A stretch of DNA of 34,610 bases from an uncultured Bacteroidota bacterium (GCA_903912405.1 CAIWHF010000235.1:1-34610); one strand, 5' to 3'. Positions 21,487 through 32,203 are shown, counted from the first letter of the stretch. The notes: generated by a model from the letters alone, not told the origin. A program made the numbers and translations.

Positions 21487-21794
21487 ATGCCAATAAAAAT
21501 AGTGTTTTCCTCAATTTTTATAGGATATATTTTCAATTTATACCCTTCTCCACTGGTATTTCTTCCATTGCTTAAATCGAATCGATATTTGTGTAAAGGG
21601 CACACTAGACGATCACTAGCATCTATCCAAGCATCGCAAAAATGTGCACCGGCATGCGGACAGGTAGCTGCAAAAGCAAAAAGCTGCTCCTTTTTTTTAA
21701 GCACTATTAATTGCTTTTCTGCTAAAAGTATGGATTGAAATTTACCTTCTTCCAAATCGCTATATAAAAAAGGAGCTTGTACAAATTGATACAT
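21480..21794 (-). CDS. Small Rieske [2Fe-2S] ferredoxin-like protein
   Basis: 104 aa with Rieske ligand boxes CPHAG...CPLHKYRFDL. Confidence 0.92.
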   Translation of the reverse strand: MYQFVQAPFLYSDLEEGKFQSILLAEKQLIVLKKKEQLFAFAATCPHAGAHFCDAWIDASDRLVCPLHKYRFDLSNGRNTSGEGYKLKIYPIKIEENTIFIGIW

Positions 21795-21796
21795 AC

Positions 21797-22237
21797 TTAT
21801 CGTTTAGAAGCAAAAAAATCTTTCATAAGCTGAGCGCATTCACTTGCTAATATCCCTTGCGACAAAGTTGCTTTTGGATGAAAAGGCCAATTTTCTTTGG
21901 TGTGTTTTTGGTAGCCATTTTTTTCATCGGCAGCTCCAAAAACAATGCGTTTTACTTTACTCCAATAGATTGCGCCGCTACACATCAAACAAGGTTCTAC
22001 CGTAACATAGACGCAGGCTTCGCTTAAATACTTGCTACCTATTTGATTACAAGCAGCTGTTATGGCAATCATTTCGGCATGGGCCGTTGGATCTTTTAAT
22101 TGCTCCGTTTGATTATGACCACGAGCAATGATTTTTTGATCCCAAACCACTACTGCACCTATGGGAATTTCTCCCAAATCAAATGCTATTTGAGCCTGTT
22201 CTAGTGCAGCTTTCATGAAATAACTATCGTCGTGCAT
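21797..22237 (-). CDS. Nucleoside/tRNA deaminase (TadA-like CMP/dCMP deaminase fold)
   Basis: Zn motifs DPTAHAEMIAI and VEPCLMCSGAIYWSKVKRIVFGA. Confidence 0.92.
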   Translation of the reverse strand: MHDDSYFMKAALEQAQIAFDLGEIPIGAVVVWDQKIIARGHNQTEQLKDPTAHAEMIAITAACNQIGSKYLSEACVYVTVEPCLMCSGAIYWSKVKRIVFGAADEKNGYQKHTKENWPFHPKATLSQGILASECAQLMKDFFASKR

Positions 22238-22683
22238 TATTCTTTATGTTTAGTATCCATAATAATGGTTACTGGACCATCATTTAATAAATCGATTTGC
22301 ATATCGGCACCAAATACCCCTTTTTCGGTAGGCACCAATTGTTGCATTTTATGAATAAACAATTGATATAAGGGTTTGGCATGATCGGGTTGTGCTGCAT
22401 TTATAAAAGAAGGCCTATTCCCTTTTTTATACTGTGCAAATAGCGTGAATTGACTGACCACTAAAACAGCACCTTGTATTGCTTTAAGATCCAAATTCAT
22501 AGCGCCTTGCTCATCTGCAAACACACGCAATTTTTCAATTTTTTGTACAAGCCAATCAACATCTTCTTCCGTATCATCATGCGTAATTCCTAATAAAACA
22601 AGGAAGCCTGCTTGAATAGCACCAACCACTTGTTGATCAATAGCGACCGTGGCTCTTTTTACACGTTGAATAACTGCTCTCAT
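22237..22683 (-). CDS. dtd: D-aminoacyl-tRNA deacylase
   Basis: MRAVIQRVKRATVAID start, VVSQFTLFAQYKKGNRPSF, FGADMQIDLLNDGPVTIIMD. Confidence 0.98.
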   Translation of the reverse strand: MRAVIQRVKRATVAIDQQVVGAIQAGFLVLLGITHDDTEEDVDWLVQKIEKLRVFADEQGAMNLDLKAIQGAVLVVSQFTLFAQYKKGNRPSFINAAQPDHAKPLYQLFIHKMQQLVPTEKGVFGADMQIDLLNDGPVTIIMDTKHKE

Positions 22684-22686
22684 TGT

Positions 22687-23403
22687 TTAACCATACAATT
22701 CAAATTCTACATTCGTTTTATTATAGCCCAATTTGATAATACGCTCTTTTGCTTCATCTACCATAGGGCGCCATCCACAGAGCATAAAATGCGCTACCGG
22801 CAAATCGCTACAAAGGGATTCGTAAATAGCATGCACATAACCTCTTTTTGAATTATAGGTAGATCTAGAGGTAATAGGATGATAAAAAAACTGCTCATTT
22901 TGTTTAGCCATCGCTTCCATTTCCTCTTTGAAAAGCAGATCTTCTTCGTTGCGACAACCATAAATCAAATGAATATCCAAATGGGGTAACTGTTCTTGTT
23001 GTATATACTGCAGCATGCTTCTGTATGGAGCAATACCCGTACCTGTACAAATTAAAAACAAGGTTTTATCTAATTGGTCGGGCAATACAAAAACACCTTG
23101 AGCGGCTCTTACCAGCAATTCGGTGCCTATACTAGCTTGCTCAAATAGATAAGTAGTGCCGGCACCTTGCTCCAACTTTACAATAACAAGTTCGAATATG
23201 TTGGATTGATTGGGCGCATTTGCAATGCTATAACTGCGCCATCGTTTATTACGGCGCTCAGCAATAGGCAAATCAAGCGTTACAAATTGTCCGGGTATAA
23301 AATGGAACTGCTCTAATTCAGGCAATTGTATCCAAAATCGCTTCACCGTAGGCGATTCATTTTGGATATCTATAATTATACCTTTATGCCAAGCTAATAC
23401 CAT
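22687..23403 (-). CDS. Ferredoxin/flavodoxin-NADP reductase-family FAD oxidoreductase
   Basis: FIPGQFVTLDLP, RWRSYSIANAPNQ (FAD), LFLICTGTGIAPYRSML (NAD(P)), C-terminal VEFELYG. Confidence 0.92.
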   Translation of the reverse strand: MVLAWHKGIIIDIQNESPTVKRFWIQLPELEQFHFIPGQFVTLDLPIAERRNKRWRSYSIANAPNQSNIFELVIVKLEQGAGTTYLFEQASIGTELLVRAAQGVFVLPDQLDKTLFLICTGTGIAPYRSMLQYIQQEQLPHLDIHLIYGCRNEEDLLFKEEMEAMAKQNEQFFYHPITSRSTYNSKRGYVHAIYESLCSDLPVAHFMLCGWRPMVDEAKERIIKLGYNKTNVEFELYG

Positions 23404-23461
23404 ATTGTAAAGATACTATCGACTTTCTATAATTTTTATAAAAGATTACTGAATATACTTG

Positions 23462-23469
23462 TATTTTTG
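23462..23469 (+). promoter_or_regulatory. TAnnTTTG -7 box upstream of kbl
   Basis: TATTTTTG, 22 nt upstream of the ATG at 23492. Confidence 0.5.
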
Positions 23470-23491
23470 CTAAAATTTAAAATCTAAAACC

Positions 23492-24682
23492 ATGGCAAGT
23501 AGTGCATTTAATAATCGAATAGCAAAAGAAGTTGAAGAGATTAAAATCGCAGGTTTATTTAAAGAAGAACGCATCATTGCTTCTGAGCAAGGCGCAGAAA
23601 TAATGGTAAACGGTAAAACAGTTTTAAATTTCTGTGCTAATAATTACTTAGGTCTTTCCTCGCATCCGCGTGTTATTGAAGCAGCGCACCAGGCGTTAGA
23701 CAAAAGAGGCTTTGGCTTAAGTTCTGTTCGTTTTATTTGCGGCACACAAGATATTCATAAGGAATTAGAACAAAAGATTGCTGCATTCTTGGGCACAGAA
23801 GATACTATATTATACGCTGCTTGCTTTGATGCCAATGGTGGCGTGTTTGAACCCTTATTAGGAGAAGATGACGTTATTATTTCAGATGAATTAAACCATG
23901 CATCAATTATAGATGGTGTACGCTTATGTAAATCGAAACGTGCTCGTTATAAACATAACGACATGGCTGATTTGGAAGCGCAATTACAACAACATGCAGA
24001 TGCAAGAACGCGCATTATTGTTACCGACTCTGTTTTTTCTATGGATGGCACAGTTGCGCAACTTGATAAAATATGTGACTTAGCCGACCAATACGATGCT
24101 ATTATTATGATGGATGAGTGCCACTCATCAGGTTTTATGGGTAAAACTGGTAGAGGGGTGCATGAATTATGCGATGTGATGGGAAGAATAGATATTATCA
24201 CAGGTACTTTAGGTAAAGCACTAGGCGGTGCTTCGGGTGGTTTTACCAGTGGTAAAAAAGAAGTTATTGATATGTTGCGCCAACGCAGCAGACCGTATTT
24301 GTTTTCTAATACCTTGGCTCCTTCAATTGTAGGTGCTTCGATAGCGGTCTTTGATTTGCTTAGTGAATCTACAGCCTTAAGAGATAAATTAGAAAGCAAT
24401 ACGCACTATTTTAGATCCAAAATGACTGCCGCAGGATTTGATATCAAACCGGGTATCCATCCTATTTGTCCAGTGATGTTATATGATGCCGTATTAGCAC
24501 AAAAATTTGCAGCACGCATGCTAGAAGAAGGTATTTATGTAGTTGGATTTTTCTACCCAGTAGTAGCAAAAGGATTAGCTAGAATTCGTGTTCAAATAAG
24601 CGCTGGCCACGATCAGCATCATTTAGATAAAGCCATTGAAGCCTTTATTAAAGTAGGTAAAGAACTAGCAGTAATTAAATAA
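23492..24682 (+). CDS. kbl: Glycine C-acetyltransferase (2-amino-3-ketobutyrate CoA ligase)
   Basis: [43 protein letters not shown] lysine region [27 protein letters not shown]. Confidence 0.96.
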   Translation: MASSAFNNRIAKEVEEIKIAGLFKEERIIASEQGAEIMVNGKTVLNFCANNYLGLSSHPRVIEAAHQALDKRGFGLSSVRFICGTQDIHKELEQKIAAFLGTEDTILYAACFDANGGVFEPLLGEDDVIISDELNHASIIDGVRLCKSKRARYKHNDMADLEAQLQQHADARTRIIVTDSVFSMDGTVAQLDKICDLADQYDAIIMMDECHSSGFMGKTGRGVHELCDVMGRIDIITGTLGKALGGASGGFTSGKKEVIDMLRQRSRPYLFSNTLAPSIVGASIAVFDLLSESTALRDKLESNTHYFRSKMTAAGFDIKPGIHPICPVMLYDAVLAQKFAARMLEEGIYVVGFFYPVVAKGLARIRVQISAGHDQHHLDKAIEAFIKVGKELAVIK

Positions 24683-24716
24683 TAGCAAGAGCACAAGCGC
24701 ACTAGAAAAGTAAATT

Positions 24717-26390
24717 ATGCAAGAAGAAAAATCACTCAACTTTTTAGAAGAAATCATTGAAAATGATTTGGCCGCAGGAAAATATCCTGATGGCATACAA
24801 ACTCGATTTCCTCCCGAACCAAATGGGTATTTACATATTGGTCATGCTTCTTCTATTTGTTTAAATTTTGGATTAGCCACAAAATATAAAGGAAAATGTA
24901 ATCTTCGTTTCGATGACACTAATCCTTCTACAGAAGAAACAGAATATGTAGAGAATATAAAACAAGATATTGCTTGGCTAGGTTTTACTTGGGATAAAGA
25001 ATTTTATGCCTCCGATTATTTTGAGCAAATTTATCATTTTGCCCTTGCTTTAATAGAAAAAGGATTAGCTTATGTAGACGATAGCAGTGCAGAAGAAATT
25101 GCAGCTATGAAAGGTAATTTACAAACGCCCGGAAAAAATAGTCCCTACAGAGATAGAAGCATTAGCGAAAACAAAGAATTGTTTGAAGCTATGCGTGCCG
25201 GCACCTTTGCTGATGGCGAAAAAGTATTGCGTGCAAAAATTGATATGGCGCATCCCAATCTTCTTCTACGCGATCCTATTATGTATCGCATCAAACATGC
25301 ACATCATCATCGCACAGGTAATGCTTGGTGCATTTATCCTATGTATGATTTTGCTCACGGACAAAGTGATAGCATAGAACATATTACACATAGCATTTGC
25401 ACCTTAGAGTTTATACATCATAGACCATTATATAATTGGTTTATCGAGCAATTAGGTATCTATCCTAGTCACCAATACGAATTTGCGCGCCGCAACCTTA
25501 CTTATACTGTAATGAGCAAGCGTAAATTATTACAATTGGTTACCGAAGGTCATGTTGCCGCTTGGGATGACCCACGAATGCCCACTATCAGCGGTATGAG
25601 AAGAAGAGGCTATACGGCTAAGGCATTAAGAAATTTTGCAGATACTATTGGCGTTGCTAAGCGCGAAAATATTGTAGATATAGGTTTATTGGAATTTTGT
25701 GTAAGAGAAGACCTCAATAAAATTGCACAACGTAGAATGGCGGTTTTAGATCCTATTAAATTAATCATCACCAATTATCCAGAAACAGAAGAGTTTTTAA
25801 CTGCAGAAAACAATCCAGAAGATGCGGATACTGGTCATAGAACCATTCCTTTCACTAAAGAATTATGGATAGAGCGTGACGACTTTATGGAAGCGCCTCC
25901 AAAAAAATTCTTTAGATTAGGGGTAGGCTTAAAAGTACGCTTAAAACATGCTTACATTGTGGAATGTACCGATTATAAAAAAGATGCCAATGGAAACATC
26001 ACTGAAGTGCATGCTACCTATTTCCCTGAAAGCAAAAGTGGACAAGATACTAGTGGCATAAACGTAAAAGGAACTATACATTGGGTGAGCACCCAACATG
26101 CGCAAACAGCAACGGTGCATTTGTATGATCGCTTATTCAAAGTAGAAGATCCAAGTAGTGAAGAAGGTGATTTTAAATCGTACTTAAACGAGCATTCGAA
26201 AACGGAACTCCATACCGTATATATTGAACCTGCATTGGCAACTGCCAAGGTGGGCGAACACTTTCAATTTCTGAGACTAGGTTATTTTTGTGTAGATACA
26301 AAAAGTACAGCATCACAACTCATTTTCAACAAAACAGTAGGCCTGAAGGATTCTTGGGCTAAAGAACAAAAAAATAATGGACTTAATTAA
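24717..26390 (+). CDS. glnS: Glutaminyl-tRNA synthetase
   Basis: HIGH motif [53 protein letters not shown]-like VMSKRKL. Confidence 0.97.
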   Translation: MQEEKSLNFLEEIIENDLAAGKYPDGIQTRFPPEPNGYLHIGHASSICLNFGLATKYKGKCNLRFDDTNPSTEETEYVENIKQDIAWLGFTWDKEFYASDYFEQIYHFALALIEKGLAYVDDSSAEEIAAMKGNLQTPGKNSPYRDRSISENKELFEAMRAGTFADGEKVLRAKIDMAHPNLLLRDPIMYRIKHAHHHRTGNAWCIYPMYDFAHGQSDSIEHITHSICTLEFIHHRPLYNWFIEQLGIYPSHQYEFARRNLTYTVMSKRKLLQLVTEGHVAAWDDPRMPTISGMRRRGYTAKALRNFADTIGVAKRENIVDIGLLEFCVREDLNKIAQRRMAVLDPIKLIITNYPETEEFLTAENNPEDADTGHRTIPFTKELWIERDDFMEAPPKKFFRLGVGLKVRLKHAYIVECTDYKKDANGNITEVHATYFPESKSGQDTSGINVKGTIHWVSTQHAQTATVHLYDRLFKVEDPSSEEGDFKSYLNEHSKTELHTVYIEPALATAKVGEHFQFLRLGYFCVDTKSTASQLIFNKTVGLKDSWAKEQKNNGLN

Positions 26391-27132
26391 GTATTCTAAA
26401 CACCCTTTAATAAAAGCTATTAGAAGTATTACCAACAGTAAATACTTAGATGTAATAGGTGTAATAGTGGTTCTTGCCGGCGCCATTTCGCTTGGTTATC
26501 ATAAAACCACAGTAGATCTTCATCCTTATCACATCCCTTATGTATTGCCTTTAGGCATCTTTTCAATAATCAATACCTGCATTAGCATTTTGAGTACTAG
26601 AATGGTGACTAAGAAAAACAATTTGGGCAATCTTGTAACTACATTTAATACGGTGCTGAGCGGTGCTGTTGATTTTCTATTGGGAAATATTGCTGCAATC
26701 ATTACCTATCCCGTTTCTTTTCTTGCTAATTATTTTTGTTATCGCTCTTGGAAAATTAGCAAGGTATTACGAGAAATTGATTGGATATTTTATAGAAATA
26801 TAGCGCTGGGTTTTATAGTTTCTTTTTTGCTCAACTATATTGGCTTTAAAAAATTTAATCTATTCAGCAACGAATCTATAGATCTTTTAAAATATGTAAT
26901 AGTAGCTATACCTGCTGGTATTACCTTTGGTGCTACTTTCAATACAGCACGATTATATCCAGACAGTTGGTTGATGTGGCAGAGTTACAATTTATTCAAA
27001 CTAGTGCAAAACATATTGTTCAAAAACTATGCCAATATGTTTAAGTATATTTTCTATTTATTCAATTCCATTATTGGTTATATTACCTGGAAATCAGAAG
27101 AAAGTAAAGAGTTTAAACTCACCAATAAATAG
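26377..27132 (+). CDS. Membrane protein, divergent PnuC-like transporter
   Basis: Multi-TM 251 aa; C-terminal [43 protein letters not shown] resembles the PnuC QW..W...N...i......Y..y....gy..W pattern; starts inside the glnS 3' end (14-nt overlap). Confidence 0.6.
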   Translation: MDLIKYSKHPLIKAIRSITNSKYLDVIGVIVVLAGAISLGYHKTTVDLHPYHIPYVLPLGIFSIINTCISILSTRMVTKKNNLGNLVTTFNTVLSGAVDFLLGNIAAIITYPVSFLANYFCYRSWKISKVLREIDWIFYRNIALGFIVSFLLNYIGFKKFNLFSNESIDLLKYVIVAIPAGITFGATFNTARLYPDSWLMWQSYNLFKLVQNILFKNYANMFKYIFYLFNSIIGYITWKSEESKEFKLTNK

Positions 27133-27156
27133 CGCAATCCAAAAAGTTGCTGTAGC

Positions 27157-27330
27157 TTAATCTAAAAAATCGTCGCTAGGTTTTTGGCTTGCCAAAAAAT
27201 TATCTAAAATAGGTGCAAATTGAGGTGGAACTTTTTTAAGGATATATGCCTTTACGTTTTCCAGCGCTGCTTTAGCTTGTTCTGGCGTTAAGCCTGCATT
27301 AGCTTCTAATTCTTTAAGTAAATCGTTCAT
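27157..27330 (-). CDS. 57-aa hypothetical protein immediately downstream of clpX (absent from the supplied ORF track)
   Basis: Hand translation: MNDLLKELEANAGLTPEQAKAALENVKAYILKKVPPQFAPILDNFLASQKPSDDFLD*; ATG at 27330, TAA at 27157-27159; 2-nt gap after the clpX stop codon. Confidence 0.75.
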   Translation of the reverse strand: MNDLLKELEANAGLTPEQAKAALENVKAYILKKVPPQFAPILDNFLASQKPSDDFLD

Positions 27331-27332
27331 AA

Positions 27333-28565
27333 TTAAACTGCTTTTTGAGATTGTAATTTTTCTACTTGTAATTTCTCTTTTGTATAGGCTAAGCTAAGAT
27401 GAAATGAAGTAACACCTTTTTCACTCGGCAATTCATACATGGCATCACGTAATATCATTTCACAAATGCTGCGCAAGCCTCTTCCGCCTAATTGAAACTC
27501 AATAGCCTTTTCTACCATAAAATCTAAGGCATCTTCATCTACGGTCAATTCAATTTTTTCTAGAGAAAATAATTTCTTGTACTGTTTGATCAATGCATTT
27601 TTAGGTTCGGTAAGGATACGTTTTAAAGATGTCTTATCGAGTGGGTTTAAATATGTAACAATAGGCAAACGACCTAAAAGCTCCGGTATTAAACCAAAAC
27701 TTCTCAAGTCTTGTGAATTTACGTATTGTAATAGATTAGCTCTATCCAAATCTTGCGTAGCTGTGATAGATCTATATCCAATTGCTGATGATTGCATTCT
27801 ACGAGCAATCATTTTATCGATACCCTCAAATGCACCGCCGCAAATAAATAAGATATGTTGGGTATTTATTTTTACCATTTTCTGATCGGGATGTTTACGG
27901 CCACCCTGAGGAGGCACCAATACTTCCGATCCCTCTAGTAATTTGAGCATTGCTTGTTGAACCCCTTCGCCACTAACATCTCTGGTAATAGAAGGGTTGT
28001 CGCTTTTTCTACCCACTTTGTCAATCTCATCGATATACACTATACCTTTCTCTGCTAAACTTATATCATAATTACACGCTTGTAATAAGCGCGATAAAAT
28101 ACTTTCTACATCTTCACCAACATAACCAGCTTCCGTGAAAACAGTAGCATCTGCAATAGCAAAAGGCACTTGCAATAATTTAGCTATGGTTTTAGCTAAT
28201 AAGGTTTTTCCCGTACCTGTTTCGCCCACCATGATGATATTAGACTTATCTATTTCTACTTCATCATCTTCCTGATTTAAGCGCTTATAATGATTGTAGA
28301 TAGCCACTGCCATGGTTTTCTTAGCGTCTTCTTGGCCAATAACATATTGATCTAAAAAAGCCTTTATTTCTTTCGGTTTATGCAAGGATAAAGCAGCTGG
28401 GGTAGCAGTAGCTGCTTTGCCCGAAACACCTGCATCTTGCAATAAAATATGTGCATTTTCTATACAGGCATCGCAGATCATTCCTTTAGCACCTGTAAAT
28501 AGGATATTAACTTCACTTTCAGCACGTTCGCAGAACGAACATTTTTTTTCAGTAGCCTTTGCCAT
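27333..28565 (-). CDS. clpX: ATP-dependent Clp protease ATP-binding subunit ClpX
   Basis: N-terminal Zn-binding CSFCERAE...CDACIENA; Walker A GETGTGKTLLAKTIAK; DEIDKVGRKSDNPSITRDVSGEGVQQAMLKLLEG. Confidence 0.98.
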   Translation of the reverse strand: MAKATEKKCSFCERAESEVNILFTGAKGMICDACIENAHILLQDAGVSGKAATATPAALSLHKPKEIKAFLDQYVIGQEDAKKTMAVAIYNHYKRLNQEDDEVEIDKSNIIMVGETGTGKTLLAKTIAKLLQVPFAIADATVFTEAGYVGEDVESILSRLLQACNYDISLAEKGIVYIDEIDKVGRKSDNPSITRDVSGEGVQQAMLKLLEGSEVLVPPQGGRKHPDQKMVKINTQHILFICGGAFEGIDKMIARRMQSSAIGYRSITATQDLDRANLLQYVNSQDLRSFGLIPELLGRLPIVTYLNPLDKTSLKRILTEPKNALIKQYKKLFSLEKIELTVDEDALDFMVEKAIEFQLGGRGLRSICEMILRDAMYELPSEKGVTSFHLSLAYTKEKLQVEKLQSQKAV

Positions 28566-28583
28566 TCAAAAATAATTAGTTGT

Positions 28584-28591
28584 CAAAGGTA
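28584..28591 (-). promoter_or_regulatory. TAnnTTTG -7 box upstream of clpX
   Basis: Minus-strand TACCTTTG, 18 nt upstream of the clpX start. Confidence 0.5.
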
Positions 28592-28677
28592 CGCATTGAA
28601 AAGGAAGAAATGAGAAATCTACCCCTATAAAAAATTGCCTTAAAGTATAAAAGCTATCTAGTATCTTGCAGATAGAA

Positions 28678-31164
28678 ATGAATACTACTTTATTCGCTCA
28701 TACAACCGATACAGAAAATAGATTTGTAGAGGTGGTGGTGCCACTCAATCTACCGCAAACCCTCACCTATGGCATTCCACTAGAATGGCAAGGAAGTGTA
28801 TTGCCAGGCATGCGTGTAGAAGTAGCATTGGGAAGGAATAAATTGTATGCAGGACTAGTAGTTGCTGTTCATAATAATCAACCAACATCATATCAAGTAA
28901 AACCCATTCGCGCTATAATTGATGCTATTCCAATTATAAGTGAATTGCAATTAGCCTTTTGGTCGTGGGTATGCCAATATTATATTGCCAATCCAGGTGA
29001 AGTAATGCAGGTAGCGCTTCCAACACACTTAAAACTATCTGGGGAAGCCCTGTTTGAATTACAAAAATTTGACACAAGAATTAATTGGAGTGATGACGCT
29101 TTTATTGTTTTAGAAGCACTAGACCTAAAAGGTAAACTTAGTCTTAACACTATCAAACAATTAATTACTCCTAAAAAAGTAGCCATCACCCTTCAAGAGC
29201 TTTTGCATCATAATGCTATACGTATCATTGAAAAACTTGAAGAAACCTATAAACCTAAAACAGAAAGAATTGTAAAATTAAAGTCCGAATTTGTCTCGGA
29301 GCAAGGTCTTCATACCCTTTTAGATGCTTGTAAAAAAGCACCTAAACAAGAACAACTTGTGATGGCTTTTTATCAATTGTATAAAAAAGAAGCCGTTGTT
29401 ACCGTTAAAAATTTATTGGCTAGTACACAGACTACCAATGCACAATTAAATGCACTCATAGAAAAAGGATTTTTTTATACCGATGAAATAAAAGTAGATC
29501 GACTCGCATATATTAAAAATCCAGATGGCGTTAAAACTATTACCTTAACGGATGCACAACAAATTGGCCAACAGGAGCTTGAAAAAGTGCTCCAAAAACA
29601 AGAAGTGGTGTTGATAGAGGGTGTAACAGGAAGTGGAAAAACGTTACTTTATATAGAGCAAATAAAAAAAATAATACAAGAGGGCAAACAAGTATTACTC
29701 TTAGTTCCCGAAATAGCCTTAAGTACACAATTAGTGGCTCGATTATATCATTATTTTGGTGAAGAGCTGGGTGTTTACCATTCCAAATTTTCTAATAATG
29801 AGCGTGTGGAGATATGGAATAAAGTGAGCAGTCAGGCATACAAGTTAATAGTTGGTGCCCGCTCTGCCGTATGGCTTCCTTTTCAACAACTAGGCTTGGT
29901 TATTGTAGATGAAGAGCATGACGGATCTTATAAACAACAAGAACCAGCGCCACGATTTCATGGAAGAGATGCTGCCATTTATTTAGCGCAGCTTCATAAA
30001 GCCAAAGTAATATTAGGATCGGCAACGCCAAGCATGGAAAGTTTGTATAATGCGCATCAAAAAAAATATGGCTATGTACAATTAATGGAACGCTATCAAG
30101 GTTTGGCAATGCCTACAATAGAGATTGTAGATGCTCGTATGCTGCAACAAGCTTATGCTACAAATTCCTTAATTGCACCTGCACTTATTGAAAAAATAGC
30201 AGTAGCACTGTCGAATAAAAAACAAATTATTCTGTTTCAAAACAAACGGGGTTATGCTCCTTTTCAAGTATGTACTACCTGTGGGTGGGTACCCAAATGT
30301 AAATATTGTTCTGTATCGCTTACCTACCATAAGATAACAGATAAGATGCATTGTCATTATTGTGGAACAAAATCGAAAGTGATGCATCAATGCCCAGCTT
30401 GTGGAAGTGATCATATTATTAGTAAAAGTTTTGGAACAGAGCGAATAGAAGAAGATATAAAACAATTATTTCCAACAGCCACTATCGCCAGAATGGATAC
30501 CGATAGTATGAAAGGAAAAAATAACTTTTCCGATTTATTTAAAAAAATGGAGTTGCGCCAAATTGATATTTTAATTGGCACACAAATGGTAGTAAAAGGC
30601 TTAGACTTTGCTAATGTATCTTTGGTAGGTATTTTAAATGCCGACAATTTACTTACATGGCCAGATTTTAGAGTTAACGAAAGAGCTTTCCAATTAATGG
30701 AGCAGGTAAGTGGAAGAGCTGGAAGAAAAGAGCAACAAGGAGAAGTACTTATACAAGCCATACATATCGACCACCCCGTACTGCAATGGGTAAAAGATCA
30801 TAGTACACAGGCCTATTATGAGAATGAATTACAATTTAGAGAAGCATTTATATACCCTCCATTTTGTAGGATGATAAAAGTGATATGCAAGCATGCTGCA
30901 GAAGCGATGGCTCAACAAATGGGAGCACTTATGGCTGACGCTATTCAAACAAAAAAAATTGATTGTATATTGCAAGGACCAGCACCGGCGCTTATCAACA
31001 AAATCAACAATTTATATTATTACGAACTTTGGCTTAAATGCCCTAAAGACGCAAAAAAACTAGTCGATATCAAACAAGTATTGAAAGAACAAAAAAGAAG
31101 CATTCTGTCTATGAAAGCTTATAGTTCTGGAATAATTACTCTTGATGTGGACCCTCAAAACTAA
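28678..31164 (+). CDS. priA: Primosomal protein N' (replication restart helicase PriA)
   Basis: GVTGSGKTLLYIEQI, VDEEHDGSYKQQEPAPRFHGRDAA, ILGSATPSMES, Cys cluster CTTCGWVPKCKYCSVSLTYH...CHYCG...CPACGS. The track start at 28666 is a TTG; the ATG at 28678 is preferred. Confidence 0.97.
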   Translation: MNTTLFAHTTDTENRFVEVVVPLNLPQTLTYGIPLEWQGSVLPGMRVEVALGRNKLYAGLVVAVHNNQPTSYQVKPIRAIIDAIPIISELQLAFWSWVCQYYIANPGEVMQVALPTHLKLSGEALFELQKFDTRINWSDDAFIVLEALDLKGKLSLNTIKQLITPKKVAITLQELLHHNAIRIIEKLEETYKPKTERIVKLKSEFVSEQGLHTLLDACKKAPKQEQLVMAFYQLYKKEAVVTVKNLLASTQTTNAQLNALIEKGFFYTDEIKVDRLAYIKNPDGVKTITLTDAQQIGQQELEKVLQKQEVVLIEGVTGSGKTLLYIEQIKKIIQEGKQVLLLVPEIALSTQLVARLYHYFGEELGVYHSKFSNNERVEIWNKVSSQAYKLIVGARSAVWLPFQQLGLVIVDEEHDGSYKQQEPAPRFHGRDAAIYLAQLHKAKVILGSATPSMESLYNAHQKKYGYVQLMERYQGLAMPTIEIVDARMLQQAYATNSLIAPALIEKIAVALSNKKQIILFQNKRGYAPFQVCTTCGWVPKCKYCSVSLTYHKITDKMHCHYCGTKSKVMHQCPACGSDHIISKSFGTERIEEDIKQLFPTATIARMDTDSMKGKNNFSDLFKKMELRQIDILIGTQMVVKGLDFANVSLVGILNADNLLTWPDFRVNERAFQLMEQVSGRAGRKEQQGEVLIQAIHIDHPVLQWVKDHSTQAYYENELQFREAFIYPPFCRMIKVICKHAAEAMAQQMGALMADAIQTKKIDCILQGPAPALINKINNLYYYELWLKCPKDAKKLVDIKQVLKEQKRSILSMKAYSSGIITLDVDPQN

Positions 31165-31171
31165 GCTTACT

Positions 31172-32203
31172 ATGATAGTGCAACAAAATGTATCTATAAA
31201 ACACCTAAACACTTTTGGTATAGACTTCAAAGTAGATAACTACGTTATCATTGATTCGATGCAAGTACTAAAAACACTTAGTGAAGAAAAAAAGTTATTA
31301 AAACATAAAATACAAATAGGTGGTGGAAGCAATATTTTATGCGTTGAAGAGCAATTGCATGCTACACTTATTCACAATCAACTTAAAGGGAAAAAAGTAA
31401 TAAAAGAAACGGAAGCCCATGTATGGGTTGAAGTAATGGCTGGTGAAAAATGGCATGACTTTGTATTGTATGCCATTGAAAACAATTGGGGAGGCGTTGA
31501 AAATCTGTCTTTAATACCGGGCACAGTAGGTGCTGCACCCATTCAAAATATTGGAGCATATGGTGTAGAAGTTGGTTCATGCATAGAAGAAGTACGTGCA
31601 TGGAATTGGAATGATAAAGAACTCCTGAAATTTAAAAAAGAGGAATGCAAATTTGGATATAGAACCAGTATTTTTAAAGAAAAATGGAAACAAAAAATAC
31701 TTATTACTTCGGTGGTATTTAAATTAGATAAGCAACATCATTTTAATACTACCTATGGCGCCATTACACAAGAATTAGAGAAAATGGGTATTATTACCTT
31801 ATCCATTAAAGCGATATCGGATGCCGTTACTAGTATTAGAAAAAGTAAACTTCCCAATCCTGAGGAGTTGGGAAATGCGGGTAGCTTTTTTAAAAACCCT
31901 ACAATTAAAATTTCACATTTTAAAGAACTACAGAAAGAACATACGCTTATACCTTCATTCACATTAGATGCGCAACATGTAAAAGTGCCTGCAGGATGGC
32001 TTATAGAACAATGCCAATGGAAAGGTAAAAAATTAGGCTCTTGCGGCGTACACAAAGACCAAGCACTTGTGATTGTAAACTATGGAAAGGCTAGCGGACA
32101 AGATATTTACAAATTGTCCGAAGCCATCATACAAGACGTACAAAGAAAATTCAATATTGAATTAGAGAGAGAAGTCCAAATCCTAAGTAACAGTTTGCTC
32201 TAA
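31172..32203 (+). CDS. murB: UDP-N-acetylenolpyruvoylglucosamine reductase
   Basis: HLNTFGIDFKVDNY, IGGGSNILC, GGVENLSLIPGTVGAAPIQNIGAYGVE, KLPNPEELGNAGSFFKNP. The track start at 31142 is a TTG inside priA; the ATG at 31172 is preferred. Confidence 0.96.
   Translation: MIVQQNVSIKHLNTFGIDFKVDNYVIIDSMQVLKTLSEEKKLLKHKIQIGGGSNILCVEEQLHATLIHNQLKGKKVIKETEAHVWVEVMAGEKWHDFVLYAIENNWGGVENLSLIPGTVGAAPIQNIGAYGVEVGSCIEEVRAWNWNDKELLKFKKEECKFGYRTSIFKEKWKQKILITSVVFKLDKQHHFNTTYGAITQELEKMGIITLSIKAISDAVTSIRKSKLPNPEELGNAGSFFKNPTIKISHFKELQKEHTLIPSFTLDAQHVKVPAGWLIEQCQWKGKKLGSCGVHKDQALVIVNYGKASGQDIYKLSEAIIQDVQRKFNIELEREVQILSNSLL

Noticed and set aside
21454-21738. 94-aa plus-strand ORF opposite the Rieske gene
   Set aside because: Antisense to the Rieske CDS, which has intact ligand motifs; no family resemblance.
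23947-24399. 150-aa minus-strand ORF antisense to kbl
   Set aside because: Lies wholly within the well-supported kbl CDS; composition looks like a codon shadow with no recognisable domain.
30411-30761. 116-aa minus-strand ORF antisense to priA
   Set aside because: Fully internal to priA, no domain or initiation signal; shadow ORF.
31851-31874. Hairpin TTCCCAATCC...GGAGTTGGGAA inside murB
   Set aside because: Imperfect by one base and lies on the conserved MurB motif KLPNPEELGNAGSFF, so protein constraint is the simpler explanation.
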